NCBI GenBank assembly: GCA_040902425.1
Contig: JBBDXI010000070.1
Coordinates: forward strand, 1 to 64,000
Reading direction: 5' to 3'
DNA length: 64,000 bases
From: JBBDXI01 sp040902425
GTDB lineage: Bacteria > Planctomycetota > Phycisphaerae > Phycisphaerales > UBA1924
Shown: one piece after another, positions 25,142-34,166 of the stretch
Position numbering within the stretch: position 1 is the stretch's first letter
Layout: each line of letters starts with the position of its first letter
Position numbers and translations under genes: made by a program
The notes under the pieces: generated by a model
Told to the model about the DNA's origin: nothing
Databases searched by the model: none
What the model saw: only the letters and a program-made list of their open reading frames with translations

Positions 25142-25696
25142 ATGTTCCCCGAGCTGGACCGGGTTCTGATTGACCAGGAGCGCATCGGCGCCCGCGTGCG
25201 GGCGCTGGGGCAGGAGATCTCGCGCGACCTGCTGGCGGACATCGCACGGACGGGGAACGAGCAGATCGTGCTGGTGCCGATCCTGACGGGGTCGGTGGTC
25301 TTCGTGGCCGACCTGATCCGCCACATGCCCCTGAAGCTCTCGCTGGGGGTTGTCGCGGTGTCGAGCTACCCGGGGAAGAGCCTGCAGAGCAAGGGCGCGG
25401 CGATCCGGGGGGAGATCCCGCCGGGGCTGGCGGGCAAGCACGTCCTGATCGTCGACGACATCCTCGACACGGGGCGGACGCTGTCGCTGGTGCGGTCGGT
25501 GATCGCGGAGCAGAAGCCGGCATCCCTGCGGCTGTGCGTGCTGCTGCGCAAGCTGATCGCCCGTGAGGAGGAGGTTGCGGCCGAGTACGTCGGCTTCGAC
25601 ATCCCCGACGAGTTCGTGGTGGGGTACGGGCTGGACTTCGACGGGTACTACCGGAACTACCCGGGGGTGGCGGTTCTCAAGAGGGAGGCCCGGTGA
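25142..25696 (+). CDS. hpt: Hypoxanthine (guanine) phosphoribosyltransferase
   Basis: 184 residues. Salvages hypoxanthine/guanine with PRPP. The PRPP loop is VLIVDDILDTGRTLSL, and the N-terminal PILTGSVVFVADLIRH and C-terminal FVVGYGLDFDGYYRNYP blocks are typical of bacterial Hpt. The start at 25142 (MFPELDRVLID) is preferred; in-frame ATGs lie at 25133 and 25100. The 11-base string ATGGCCGAGTC is repeated in tandem just upstream (about 25100-25121). Coupled to coaE by GTGA. Confidence 0.94.
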   Translation: MFPELDRVLIDQERIGARVRALGQEISRDLLADIARTGNEQIVLVPILTGSVVFVADLIRHMPLKLSLGVVAVSSYPGKSLQSKGAAIRGEIPPGLAGKHVLIVDDILDTGRTLSLVRSVIAEQKPASLRLCVLLRKLIAREEEVAAEYVGFDIPDEFVVGYGLDFDGYYRNYPGVAVLKREAR

Positions 25697-26325
25697 GCGT
25701 CCGGCCGGTCGTGATCGGCCTGGCGGGGGGGATCGGGTCGGGCAAGAGCCGCGTGGCGGCGGAGCTGGGGCGGCTCGGAGCGGTCGTGCTCGACTCCGAC
25801 GCCGAGGCCCGGGCCGCCCTGGAGCGCCCGGAGATACGGGGCACGCTCCGGGAGTGGTGGGGGCCCGCCGTGCTCAACGCCGACGGCTCGGTGAACCGGG
25901 GCGGGATCGCCCGGATCGTCTTCGGCGACGCGGAGCAGCGCCGTCGTCTCGAGGGCCTCATTCACCCGCTCGTGAAGCGCACCCGCGCCGAGGCCATCCG
26001 CGCCGCCCGCGAGGCCGGCGCCCCCGCCGTGGTGATCGATGCGCCCCTCCTGTTCGAGGCGGGCGTCGACGCCGAGTGCGACGCGGTGATCTTCGTGCAG
26101 GCGCCGCTCCGCCTCCGCATGGCACGCGTCAGCTCGGCGCGCGGCTGGGATGAGGCCGAACTCAGCCGGCGCGAGGCACACCAGCTCCCTCTGGCGGAGA
26201 AGCGCCGCCGGTCCGGTTTCGTTATCCAGAATACCGGCAGCGAAAGCGACCTGGAGACTGAGGTCGCCCGGGCGTACAGGCGGATTCTGGCCGGCGGCGG
26301 AACGCGGCCGCCCCGGGCGGCGTAG
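25693..26325 (+). CDS. coaE: Dephospho-CoA kinase
   Basis: 210 residues. Phosphorylates dephospho-CoA, the last step of CoA synthesis. The P-loop is GLAGGIGSGKSRVAAEL, followed by VLDSDAEAR, HPLVKRTRAEAI and DAPLLFEAGVDAECD, all typical. The GTG start overlaps the hpt stop (GTGA), so the two are coupled. Confidence 0.94.
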   Translation: MSVRPVVIGLAGGIGSGKSRVAAELGRLGAVVLDSDAEARAALERPEIRGTLREWWGPAVLNADGSVNRGGIARIVFGDAEQRRRLEGLIHPLVKRTRAEAIRAAREAGAPAVVIDAPLLFEAGVDAECDAVIFVQAPLRLRMARVSSARGWDEAELSRREAHQLPLAEKRRRSGFVIQNTGSESDLETEVARAYRRILAGGGTRPPRAA

Positions 26326-26598
26326 GAGTGGTTACAGCCCGGCGCTGCGCCGGGCGGATCGAAAACCTGTCGTTCACGGCTCGCCTATAGTTGGTCGATA
26401 AGCGGTCCACGCGGCCGCGCATCTCCCGGCCGAATCCAAGTTCAACTCTGGCCGGCAGGCCGCGGGAGGTGCCCGGGTCAATCCCCGGGGGCGCAGGGCC
26501 ATCCACGGTCGCACCCATCCCACCTCGGGCGGAACTTCCGTTCCGCCGCCGCCGGGTCAGAGCCCGGTTCCCACACGACAATCAGGAAGTTCCCGCTC
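26326..26598 (+). promoter_or_regulatory. rho promoter and leader with hairpin
   Basis: No gene. TATAGT at 26386-26391 is a good -10 candidate and would give a leader of about 200 nt. A perfect 8-bp hairpin GGCGGAAC-ttcc-GTTCCGCC (26528-26547) lies 50 nt before the start. It is not followed by a U-run. Rho leaders are autoregulated in some bacteria; whether this one is remains open. Confidence 0.5.
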
Positions 26599-28497
26599 AT
26601 GCCGAAGACCACGGTAGAGGAAAGCAAGGGCAAGCCCGCATCCAAGAAGGAGCGCGCGGCCGAGCCGAAGGCCGAGAAGCCCGAGCCGCGCGAGGCCCCC
26701 GAGTCGCGCCGCTCGGAGCCGGAGCGGCCATCGCGGCCCGAGCCGGCGCCCGTGCCGCCGGCGCCGCGCCAGGAGGCGCCCGCAGCGCCGGCATCCGGGC
26801 CGGGCGGCGGGCCATCCGGCGGGCCATCCCAGTCAGCGTCCCAAGGGCCGTCAGGCGGTGGCCAGGGGTGGCAGGGCGGCGGCGGCGGAGGTGGCGGCCC
26901 GGGCGGTCCCGGCCAGCAGCAGTACCAGCGCCCGCAGGGGATGCAGGGTCAGCCCGCTGGGGGGGGCGGCGGGGGCGGCGGCGGAGGGTTCCAGGAGGGG
27001 TTCCGGACCGGCCGCCGCAAGAAGAAGCGTCGCAAGGGCGGGGGCGGCGGGTTCGGCATGGGCGGGGGCGGTGGCGGGGGCGGCGGCGGCGGTGGTGGGG
27101 GAGGGAGCGGGGGCGGGGGCGGTGCGTACCAACCAAGCTACCACCACCACGACAGCTCGCTGCCGAGCGATGAGGAGTTGGAGCGCGAAGCGGCCGAGCT
27201 GGAGCGGATCGCCGCGGCCAGCCCGCAGATCGCCAAGGAAGCGATCAGCATCAGCCAGCTTCAGCGGATGGAGATCGACGAGCTGCAGGGCGTGGCGGGG
27301 AAGGAGGGGCTGACCGACTACTTCCACACGCCCAAGCAGGAGCTGATCTTCAAGATCCTCAAGGCCCGTGCCGCCAAGCAGGGCCTGATGTACGGCGACG
27401 GGACGCTGGAGATCATGCCGGACGGGTTCGGGTTCCTCCGCTCGCCGGAGCAGAGCTACCTGCCGGGGCCGGACGACATCTACGTGAGCCCGTCGCAGGT
27501 GCGTCGCTTCGGCCTGCGCAAAGGCATGATCGTCAAGGGCCTGATCCGCCCGCCCAAGGAGAGCGAGCGCTACTTCGCGCTGCTTCGCGTCGATGAGGTT
27601 AACGGCGGCGCGCCGCAGCGGATCCACGGGCTGACGAACTTCGAGGACCTGACGCCGCTGCACCCCGAGCACCGGTTCATCCTGGAGACGACGCCGGACG
27701 AGATCGAGTGCCGGATCATCGACCTGGTGGCGCCGGTCGGCAAGGGCCAGCGGGCGCTGATCGTGGCCCCGCCGCGCACCGGCAAGACGGTCCTGCTCCA
27801 GAAGATGACCAAGGCGATCAAGAAGAACTACGGGGACACGCGGATCATCGTGCTGCTGGTGGATGAGCGCCCCGAGGAAGTGACGGATTTCCGGCGGAGC
27901 TGCCCGGGGGTTGAAGTCGTGGCCAGCACGTTCGACGAGGATTCCTCGCGGCACGTGCAGGTGTGCGAGATGGTGATCGAGAAATCGAAGCGCATGGTGG
28001 AGTTCGGGGATGACGTGGTCATCCTGCTCGACTCGATCACGCGGCTGGCCCGGGCGTACAACGCCAACATGCCGCACTCGGGCAAGATCATGACCGGCGG
28101 CCTGGACAGCAACGCGCTGATCCGGCCCAAGAAGTTCTTCGGCGCTGCCCGCGCCATCGAGCGGGGCGGGAGTTTGACCATCATCGGGACGGCCCTTGTG
28201 GACACGGGCAGTAAGATGGACGAGGTGATCTTCGAGGAGTTCAAGGGCACCGGCAACAGCGAGCTGCACCTGGACCGCAAGCTCATGGAGAAGCGGATCT
28301 ACCCGTGCATCGACATCCCGGCGTCGGGCACGCGGCGCGAGGAGCTCCTGCTGGACCCCAAGGAGCTGGAGCTGGTCTACCGGCTGCGCAAGGTGCTCAG
28401 CGACATGAACGTGGTGGAGGCGATGGAGCTGGTCAAGAGCCGGCTGAAGAAGGTCAAGACCAACGCCGAGTTCCTGATGACCATGGCCCTCGGCTAG
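26599..28497 (+). CDS. rho: Transcription termination factor Rho with long disordered N-terminal extension
   Basis: 632 residues against about 420 in E. coli. Residues 1 to about 185 are low complexity: a charged Lys/Glu/Pro/Ala part, then Gly-rich stretches including a run of 15 glycines, split by a basic patch RTGRRKKKRRK (about 136-146). A short helical Rho-N-like part (SISQLQRMEIDELQGVA) follows. The cold-shock RNA-binding domain starts near 264 (GDGTLEIMPDGFGFL). The ATPase core has Walker A APPRTGKT near 389-396, Walker B VVILLDSITRLARAYN and the conserved C-terminus. Domain order is standard, so it should be a working helicase. The extension may add RNA binding or condensate formation. 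Confidence 0.97.
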   Translation: MPKTTVEESKGKPASKKERAAEPKAEKPEPREAPESRRSEPERPSRPEPAPVPPAPRQEAPAAPASGPGGGPSGGPSQSASQGPSGGGQGWQGGGGGGGGPGGPGQQQYQRPQGMQGQPAGGGGGGGGGGFQEGFRTGRRKKKRRKGGGGGFGMGGGGGGGGGGGGGGGSGGGGGAYQPSYHHHDSSLPSDEELEREAAELERIAAASPQIAKEAISISQLQRMEIDELQGVAGKEGLTDYFHTPKQELIFKILKARAAKQGLMYGDGTLEIMPDGFGFLRSPEQSYLPGPDDIYVSPSQVRRFGLRKGMIVKGLIRPPKESERYFALLRVDEVNGGAPQRIHGLTNFEDLTPLHPEHRFILETTPDEIECRIIDLVAPVGKGQRALIVAPPRTGKTVLLQKMTKAIKKNYGDTRIIVLLVDERPEEVTDFRRSCPGVEVVASTFDEDSSRHVQVCEMVIEKSKRMVEFGDDVVILLDSITRLARAYNANMPHSGKIMTGGLDSNALIRPKKFFGAARAIERGGSLTIIGTALVDTGSKMDEVIFEEFKGTGNSELHLDRKLMEKRIYPCIDIPASGTRREELLLDPKELELVYRLRKVLSDMNVVEAMELVKSRLKKVKTNAEFLMTMALG

Positions 28498-28508
28498 GCC
28501 GTAACCCG

Positions 28509-31193
28509 ATGCCCCCCTTCCCCGCCCGAGGCCGCTGGATCGCCGGCGCGATGAGCGTCGCGGCGATGCTCTGTACGGCCGTCGTGGCGGGCCCGGCGCA
28601 GCCGCCCGCGCCCGACCCTGCGCGGGAACTGCTCGCGAGGTCGATCACGCGGCTGGCGCTGCTCGACCTTCGGGGGACGGCGGCCCCGGGGCCGGCGGAC
28701 TATCGCGCCGCGTCGCTCCTGCTGACGATGGCCCATGAGCTGGCCCCCGGCGATCCGGAGATGGTCCGGCGGGCGATCGAGGCGGCGTACGCGGCCGACG
28801 ACCGGGCGATGGTGCTCGAGCTGACACGCACACTGCTCCGGCTGGACCCGGCGGACACCATCGCGCAACTGCGGTTGCTGACGGCCTCGATCACGACTCG
28901 GGCGCAGAACGCCGACGACCGGCTGCGGGCCTACGAGGCCTGCCTGAGCGGGCCGGACAGCGCCCACTTCGACGCCGCGATCAAGTCGCGACTGGCGCTG
29001 GATGCGGCGCTTCTGCTGCGCGAGCGGGGGGATGAGAAGGGGTTCGTCGCCAGGCTGACGCAGGCGGTGCAGCTGGACTCGACGCACAAGGAGGCGGCGG
29101 CCCTGGCGGCCACGTACTACGCCGAGCGGGTCCCGCAGGACCGCGTCGGCGGGATGGAGTGGCTGGTCGTGCTGCTCAAGGCCGATCCGGTGGACCCCAA
29201 CGTCCACATGACGATCGCCCGCGAGCTGGCCTCGGCGGGGGCCTATGCCCAGGCGAAGCGCTTCCACACCAACGCGCTGCGGATTAGCTATCTCACCGGC
29301 GGCGCGGTGGACGAGATGCTGCTCCAGGGGCGGGTGCTCCAGTGGTACATCGAGGGGCCGGGGGCGGTGGTCCGGGAGATCAACCTCGAGCTGAGCGTCG
29401 AGCGGGACGCGGCGGCGCGGCAGATCCGCCAGCGGGTCGAGGCGAAGCTGCCGACGGATGACATCACCAAGCCGGAGGAGATCCGGCTGAGCCTCCCGAT
29501 CGCGTCGGTGGCGATCCTGACGGCGCAGGCCGCCGGCGAGCACGCCTCGGCGACGGCCGCCATGCAGGAGGTGACGAAGACCCTGAACGACACGATCCCG
29601 AAGATCCAGGAAGCCGTGCGGCAGGGCCGGCTGAACGAGGCCCAGGGTCAGGCGCAGTTGGTGGAGCTCACACTCCACCTGTACTCGCTGCGGCTGTGGG
29701 CGGGGCTGCAGGTGGACGAGGTCAAGGCCGACCTTGAGCAGGCCATGCGGCAGATGGAGCGGATGCCGGAGGGCTTCGCCCCGCTGACGGGGTGGCTGAA
29801 GGTCAGGACGGGCGACGCCCGCGGCGCCCTGGCGGACCTGGAGCCGATCGCGGATGCGAGCCCGATGGCGCGGCTCGGGGTGGGGGCGGCGTTCGAACAA
29901 CTGGGGGAGAAGGACCGGGCGATCGCCGAGTACCGGCGGGTGCTGCGCGACTACCCGCTGCTGCTGGTGGGGGCGTGGGCGCGGGCACGCCTGCTGGCGC
30001 TGGGCGGCGGGGAGGAGATCGAGCCGGCCCGGGCCGCCCTGGAGCGCATCGCCGCGGGCGTGCCGGGGTACGTGGACCGGATGATCGCGGCGCCGCGCGA
30101 GTTCCTGCAGCTGCGCACGGAGGTCGCGAACGCCGCGCCGGAGGCAATCGACCGCGTCGCCGTGCGGGTCACGATCGAGAACCTCTCCGACATCCCGCTG
30201 GCCTTGGGCGCGGACCGGCCGCTGAGCACGCGGCTGCTGCTGGCGCCGCGCCTGGATGCGGGCCTCGCCGGCAGCCCGCTCAACAGGCCGGAGATCGTGG
30301 ACGTGAACCAGAGGCTCCGCCTCATGCCGCGCGAGCGGCTGACCGCGACCATCTGGCCGGACCCCGGGCAGGGCGGCTGGCTGATGGAGGCGATGGCGAA
30401 CCGGACGATCCGCGTGCGCTGGCGGGTGATCCAGGGGTTCAGGATCGACCGCGCGGGCGGGTTCCAGCCCGGGCCGATGGGCGTGGCCTCGGAGACCGAG
30501 GCGGTGGTCCGCCGGCCGCTCCCGGAGGCGTCGCTGTCGCCGGCGGCGCTGGCGGCGAAGGTCGCGGGCGACCCGGTGGAGATGCTGCCGCGGCTGGCGT
30601 TCGTGACGCGGGCGTTCCTGCTCGCGCCGGCGCTCGAGGAGATCGGGCCCCGGCGCCCGGAGCCGCTGAAGGGCGAGCTGGGCGATGCGCCCCCGCCGCC
30701 CCAGCCGCCGCCCGCGCCGGACGAGTTCAAGGTCGTGGCGGACGCGTTCGCGGCGCGGTACGCAAGCCTGCCCCCCGTGCAGCGGGCGATCCTGGTGGCG
30801 ACCCTGCCGCACGCGCGCCTGGCGCCGGTGATGGCGGGGTTCGACCAGGTCGTGCGGGGCGATGCCGACCCGCTGGTGCAGGCGCTGGTCCTGGTGACCC
30901 GCGTGTCGAACGCCGAGGATGAGCTGCTGACTCGGGCTGCGCAGTCGCCCGATGAGCGTGTTCGAGCCCTGGCGGGGCACCTCCGGGCGCGCCTGGCGGG
31001 CAGTGCGCCGCTGTATTCCCGGCTATCCGCGGCGGACATCCGTGCCATCCCCGCGCGCGAAGGGCGGGAAGGGCCGGCGCCGCAGCAGGTACCACCGGCA
31101 GCGCCCGATGCCGGGCGGGCCCGCCCGGGTGCGCCCGCCCCCGCGGCGGGGAACTCCGGGGCCCTGCCCGCGCCCGCGGGAACGGGCAGGTGA
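28509..31193 (+). CDS. Secreted or periplasmic TPR-like protein of unknown function
   Basis: 894 residues. N-terminal signal peptide (hydrophobic MSVAAMLCTAVVAGPA around residues 15-30). Residues 50 to about 620 are Ala/Leu-rich helical pairs with TPR spacing, for example AAFEQLGEKDRAIAEYRRVL near 460-480. A beta-rich domain follows (about 620-760: RVAVRVTIENLSDIPLALG; MPRERLTATIWPD). The C-terminus is Pro/Ala-rich. No catalytic motif was seen, so it is likely a scaffold. The ATG at 28509 lies 11 nt after the rho stop. It is coupled to the next membrane protein by GTGA. Confidence 0.75.
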   Translation: MPPFPARGRWIAGAMSVAAMLCTAVVAGPAQPPAPDPARELLARSITRLALLDLRGTAAPGPADYRAASLLLTMAHELAPGDPEMVRRAIEAAYAADDRAMVLELTRTLLRLDPADTIAQLRLLTASITTRAQNADDRLRAYEACLSGPDSAHFDAAIKSRLALDAALLLRERGDEKGFVARLTQAVQLDSTHKEAAALAATYYAERVPQDRVGGMEWLVVLLKADPVDPNVHMTIARELASAGAYAQAKRFHTNALRISYLTGGAVDEMLLQGRVLQWYIEGPGAVVREINLELSVERDAAARQIRQRVEAKLPTDDITKPEEIRLSLPIASVAILTAQAAGEHASATAAMQEVTKTLNDTIPKIQEAVRQGRLNEAQGQAQLVELTLHLYSLRLWAGLQVDEVKADLEQAMRQMERMPEGFAPLTGWLKVRTGDARGALADLEPIADASPMARLGVGAAFEQLGEKDRAIAEYRRVLRDYPLLLVGAWARARLLALGGGEEIEPARAALERIAAGVPGYVDRMIAAPREFLQLRTEVANAAPEAIDRVAVRVTIENLSDIPLALGADRPLSTRLLLAPRLDAGLAGSPLNRPEIVDVNQRLRLMPRERLTATIWPDPGQGGWLMEAMANRTIRVRWRVIQGFRIDRAGGFQPGPMGVASETEAVVRRPLPEASLSPAALAAKVAGDPVEMLPRLAFVTRAFLLAPALEEIGPRRPEPLKGELGDAPPPPQPPPAPDEFKVVADAFAARYASLPPVQRAILVATLPHARLAPVMAGFDQVVRGDADPLVQALVLVTRVSNAEDELLTRAAQSPDERVRALAGHLRARLAGSAPLYSRLSAADIRAIPAREGREGPAPQQVPPAAPDAGRARPGAPAPAAGNSGALPAPAGTGR

Positions 31194-32140
31194 ACCCCGA
31201 GGCGCCGGGCACGGCTGTGGGGGCAGCCTCGCTCGGCGGGGCGCGGCCCTCGAGGCCCCGGTCGATCGTGGCGTTCCTCGTCGGGGCGGGCCTGCTTGTC
31301 GCGGCGGGGTGGGTGGTGGCCCGGCAGGGTGAGGTGCTGAACGGGGCGTGGGAGTCGATCCGGTCGGCGCCGCCGTTGCTGATGGTAGCGGCCATGGGCC
31401 TGCCGCTGGTGAACTTCGCCCTGGTCTCGGTCTCGTTCTGGCTGCTTATGCGCCGCGAGGGGCGGGTCTCGCTGCTGGAGATGACCTGCCTGATCGGGGC
31501 GGCGTGGCTGCTGAACTTCATGCCCATGCGCCCCGGGCTGGTCGGGCGGATCGCCTACCACCGCGCGGTGAACGGGATCCCCGTGGCACGCTCGGTCCGG
31601 GTGACGCTGGTCGGGCTGGCGGCCGCGGGGGGCGCGGCGCTGACGACGCTGCTGATCGCCGCGGCCCTGGGCGCGGGGGCGAGCGGATCGGCCTGGGCCG
31701 CAGCACTGAGTGCCCCGGTGCTGGCGGCGGGCGCTGTGACCGGCGTCCTCAAGGGCGCGGGTTCGCCGCGCTGGGTCTACGGTGCGACGTTTGTCCTGCG
31801 GTACCTCGACACGCTGGTGTGGGCCCTGCGGTACTGGGTGCTCTTTGCGCTGGTGGGGTCGCCGATCGAGTTCGGGGGTGCGGTGGCGGTCGGCGCGGTG
31901 GCCCAGGCGGCGATGCTCATCCCCCTGGTGGGTAACGGCCTTGGCATCCGTGAGTGGGCGGCGGGGCTCACGGCCGGGGCCCTGCCCGCCGGCGTCTTCG
32001 ACCCGCGGGGCGCCCCCGCGGCCGTGGGCCTGGCGGCCGACCTGGTGAACCGGGCCATCGAGATTGCCGTGGCGGTCCCGGTGGGCGTGGCATCCTCGCT
32101 GTGGCTCGCATCGAGGATCCGGAGCCGACGCCCCGCGTGA
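31190..32140 (+). CDS. Multi-spanning membrane protein, lysylphosphatidylglycerol synthase TM-region-like
   Basis: 316 residues with about seven or eight membrane segments. The pattern of PLVNFALVSVSFWLLMRREGRVS, NFMPMRPGLVGRIAYHR and the late GNGLGIREWAAGL resembles the flippase-like transmembrane domain shared by MprF and UPF0104 proteins. There is no soluble aminoacyl-transferase domain, so it is probably a lipid-handling membrane protein rather than a full MprF. The GTG start overlaps the TPR protein stop (GTGA). Confidence 0.7.
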   Translation: MNPEAPGTAVGAASLGGARPSRPRSIVAFLVGAGLLVAAGWVVARQGEVLNGAWESIRSAPPLLMVAAMGLPLVNFALVSVSFWLLMRREGRVSLLEMTCLIGAAWLLNFMPMRPGLVGRIAYHRAVNGIPVARSVRVTLVGLAAAGGAALTTLLIAAALGAGASGSAWAAALSAPVLAAGAVTGVLKGAGSPRWVYGATFVLRYLDTLVWALRYWVLFALVGSPIEFGGAVAVGAVAQAAMLIPLVGNGLGIREWAAGLTAGALPAGVFDPRGAPAAVGLAADLVNRAIEIAVAVPVGVASSLWLASRIRSRRPA

Positions 32141-32271
32141 GCCGTCCGGCCGCCTGACCGTCGCGGGTCGCGCGGACTCGGAAGTGGTGGAAGACCTGCC
32201 GGCGGCCGGGGCATGTCGGCTTTGACCCTACCGGTGGCGGCGGCCCATGGTCCGCGGCGTGCGGCGCCCGG

Positions 32272-32277
32272 TATACT
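32272..32277 (+). promoter_or_regulatory. -10 box of tRNA-Val
   Basis: TATACT, 25 nt before the tRNA, followed by a GC-rich discriminator (CGGGGCC) as in stable-RNA promoters under stringent control. The -35 is weak. Confidence 0.5.
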
Positions 32278-32302
32278 TCGGGGCCCCCCGGGGGGCGATG
32301 AC

Positions 32303-32376
32303 GGGCGATTGGCGCAGTTGGCTAGCGCGCTTCCATGACAAGGAAGAGGTCACTGGTTCGAGTCCAGTATCGCCCA
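32303..32376 (+). tRNA. tRNA-Val (GAC)
   Basis: 74 nt. Acceptor arms GGGCGAT / ATCGCCC pair fully. D-arm GCGC..GCGC, anticodon stem CTTCC / GGAAG with loop ATGACAA (anticodon GAC), T-arm ACTGG-TTCGAGT-CCAGT. The 3' CCA is not encoded. Confidence 0.96.
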
Positions 32377-32553
32377 CTTCCGCTCCCGGCGCAGATTCTG
32401 GCGCCGACACCGGGCACATCGGGAATCGTTCTTGGCCAGCCGGGCGGCGACGCTGAGACTGGTCATTCTGGGTTCTTGCCCTTCGACCCCGCGGTCCGAA
32501 GCGCGAGGGCCGAGACTGCCTAGGGTGGGATCGAGGGGGCGACACAGGGTGCG

Positions 32554-33966
32554 ATGATGTGGTCCTGCCAGTCCTGGAAATCCAAGCCGGCGCACCAGTT
32601 CGAGTACGCGGATGCGGGACACGTCGAGCGCGCGATCGCTCGGCTCGGGCACCTGCCGCCGCTCGTGACCTCATGGGAGGTTGAGAATCTCAAGGTGCTG
32701 CTGGGCGCAGCGCAGCGGGGCGAGAGCTTCGTGCTGCAGGGGGGCGACTGCGCGGAACGCATGGCCGAGTGTGCCGCCGACCCCGTCGCGGGGCGGATCA
32801 AGATCCTGCTCCAGATGTCGCTGGTCCTGTTCCACGCGACGCGGCGCCCGGTGGTGCGCATCGGCCGGTTCGCGGGGCAATACGGCAAGCCGCGCTCGAG
32901 CCCGACCGAGGTGAGGCAGGGTCCGGGCGGGCCGGTCGCGCTGCCGAGCTACTTCGGGGACCTGGTGAACCGCGAGGCGTTCGACGCGGAGTCGCGGCGG
33001 CCGGACCCGGGGCTGATGGTGGAGGCCTACTTCCATTCGGCGGCGACGCTGAACTTCATCCGGTCGCTGGTGGACCGCGGCTTTGCCGACCTGCACCACC
33101 CGGAGAACTGGGACCTGGGGATGCTGCGCAAGGCGGGGTTGCCGCCCGAGCTGCGCGAGCGGTACCAGCGCCTGTGCGCCGAGCTCGTGGCCGAGCTCAA
33201 CCGCGCCGACCGGATGGGAGAGCGGGACACGATCCAGAGCACGCGGGCGGAGTTCTTCACGAGCCACGAGGGGCTCAACCTGCACTTTGAGAGCGCCATG
33301 ACCACGCGCGTGCCGCGCCGCGAGGGGTTCTACGACCTCTCGACGCACCTGCCGTGGATCGGCGACCGCTCGCGCTCGCTCGGGGGCGGGCACGTGGAGT
33401 TCTTCCGCGGGATCGAGAACCCCGTCGGCGTGAAGCTGGGGCCCTCGGCCCGCCCCGACGAGACGCTGCGGCTGTGCGAGGCGTTGAACCCTCGTCGGCT
33501 GCCGGGGAAGCTGGTGCTGATCACCCGCATGGGGGTGTCACGCGTGGGCGGGGTGCTCCCGCCGCTCGTGGAAGCCCTGCAGCGTGAGGGATGGTCGGCG
33601 AGGAGCGGCGGCGAGGCGGGGGCGGGGGGGGTGCTGTGGGTCTGCGACCCGATGCACGGCAACACCGAGGTCGTGGGAGAAGGGAGCGCGCGGAAGACGC
33701 GGCGGTTCGACGCGATCCTGGGCGAGCTGGGCATCTGCTGGGACCTTCACAGCGATCTCGGCGGCCGCCTCGGCGGCGTGCACGTCGAGGTGACGGACCA
33801 GGATGTGACCGAGTGCCTGGGCGGGGCATCCGGCGTGCGGGAGGAGGACCTGGACCGGCGGTACACCTCCGCCTGCGACCCGCGCCTGAACTACGACCAG
33901 GCCATGGAACTGGCGTTCATGCTGGCGGAGCGGATGGGCGGGCCGCCCGCGGGGCAGAAGTTGTAG
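32554..33966 (+). CDS. 3-deoxy-7-phosphoheptulonate synthase, class II
   Basis: 470 residues, the usual length of plant-like (class II) DAHP synthase. First step of the shikimate pathway: PEP plus erythrose-4-phosphate. Motifs: LQGGDCAERMAECA, VRIGRFAGQYGKPRSSP, FFTSHEGLNLHFESAMTR-like segment, HLPWIGDRSR, GVKLGPSARPDE and WVCDPMHGNTE. It lies just upstream of the trp operon, so it feeds chorismate to it, but it has its own upstream space and is separated from trp by a promoter and attenuator. Two adjacent ATGs are possible starts; the first is taken. The 177 nt after tRNA-Val hold no other gene. Confidence 0.95.
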   Translation: MMWSCQSWKSKPAHQFEYADAGHVERAIARLGHLPPLVTSWEVENLKVLLGAAQRGESFVLQGGDCAERMAECAADPVAGRIKILLQMSLVLFHATRRPVVRIGRFAGQYGKPRSSPTEVRQGPGGPVALPSYFGDLVNREAFDAESRRPDPGLMVEAYFHSAATLNFIRSLVDRGFADLHHPENWDLGMLRKAGLPPELRERYQRLCAELVAELNRADRMGERDTIQSTRAEFFTSHEGLNLHFESAMTTRVPRREGFYDLSTHLPWIGDRSRSLGGGHVEFFRGIENPVGVKLGPSARPDETLRLCEALNPRRLPGKLVLITRMGVSRVGGVLPPLVEALQREGWSARSGGEAGAGGVLWVCDPMHGNTEVVGEGSARKTRRFDAILGELGICWDLHSDLGGRLGGVHVEVTDQDVTECLGGASGVREEDLDRRYTSACDPRLNYDQAMELAFMLAERMGGPPAGQKL

Positions 33967-33975
33967 AGAATCGCG

Positions 33976-34004
33976 TTGACAAAGGGGCGGGGCACAGGCA
34001 TAGT
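33976..34004 (+). promoter_or_regulatory. Promoter of the trp operon
   Basis: TTGACA (33976-33981), 17-nt spacer, CATAGT (33999-34004). This is the best sigma-70-like promoter in the window. Transcription would begin about 34011, the first base of the leader-peptide GTG. Confidence 0.8.
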
Positions 34005-34010
34005 TGGGCT

Positions 34011-34085
34011 GTGAAGCGCGGCCATGTGATTTCCGGCCTCGGGACGTGGTGGCGGACCACTCACGTGGTGGCGCGCTCCCGGTAA
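34011..34085 (+). CDS. trpL: trp operon leader peptide
   Basis: 24 residues from GTG to TAA, with tandem Trp codons at positions 13-14 (GLGTWWRTTH). It lies between the trp promoter and a strong terminator that precedes trpE, the classic layout of ribosome-mediated attenuation. No Shine-Dalgarno precedes the GTG, which coincides with the predicted transcription start, so translation would be leaderless. An in-frame GTG at 34026 is the alternative start. A GGTGGC element inside the coding part could pair with the GCCACC of the terminator 5' arm as an antiterminator. Confidence 0.85.
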   Translation: MKRGHVISGLGTWWRTTHVVARSR

Positions 34086-34114
34086 CCAGCACTCAGACTG
34101 ACCGGATCGGGCGA

Positions 34115-34150
34115 GGGCCACCGATGACAGCGGTGGCCCGCTTTGTTTTT
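34115..34150 (+). terminator. trp attenuator terminator
   Basis: Perfect 9-bp stem GGGCCACCG / CGGTGGCCC (34115-34123 / 34131-34139) with a 7-nt loop, then GCTTTGTTTTT. It lies 30 nt after the leader peptide stop and just before trpE. Confidence 0.9.
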
Positions 34151-34166
34151 GGACTGGAGCGAGCGC

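Noticed and set aside
28494..30980. 828-codon minus frame opposite the TPR protein
   Set aside because: Arg/Gln/His-rich shadow frame without family features.
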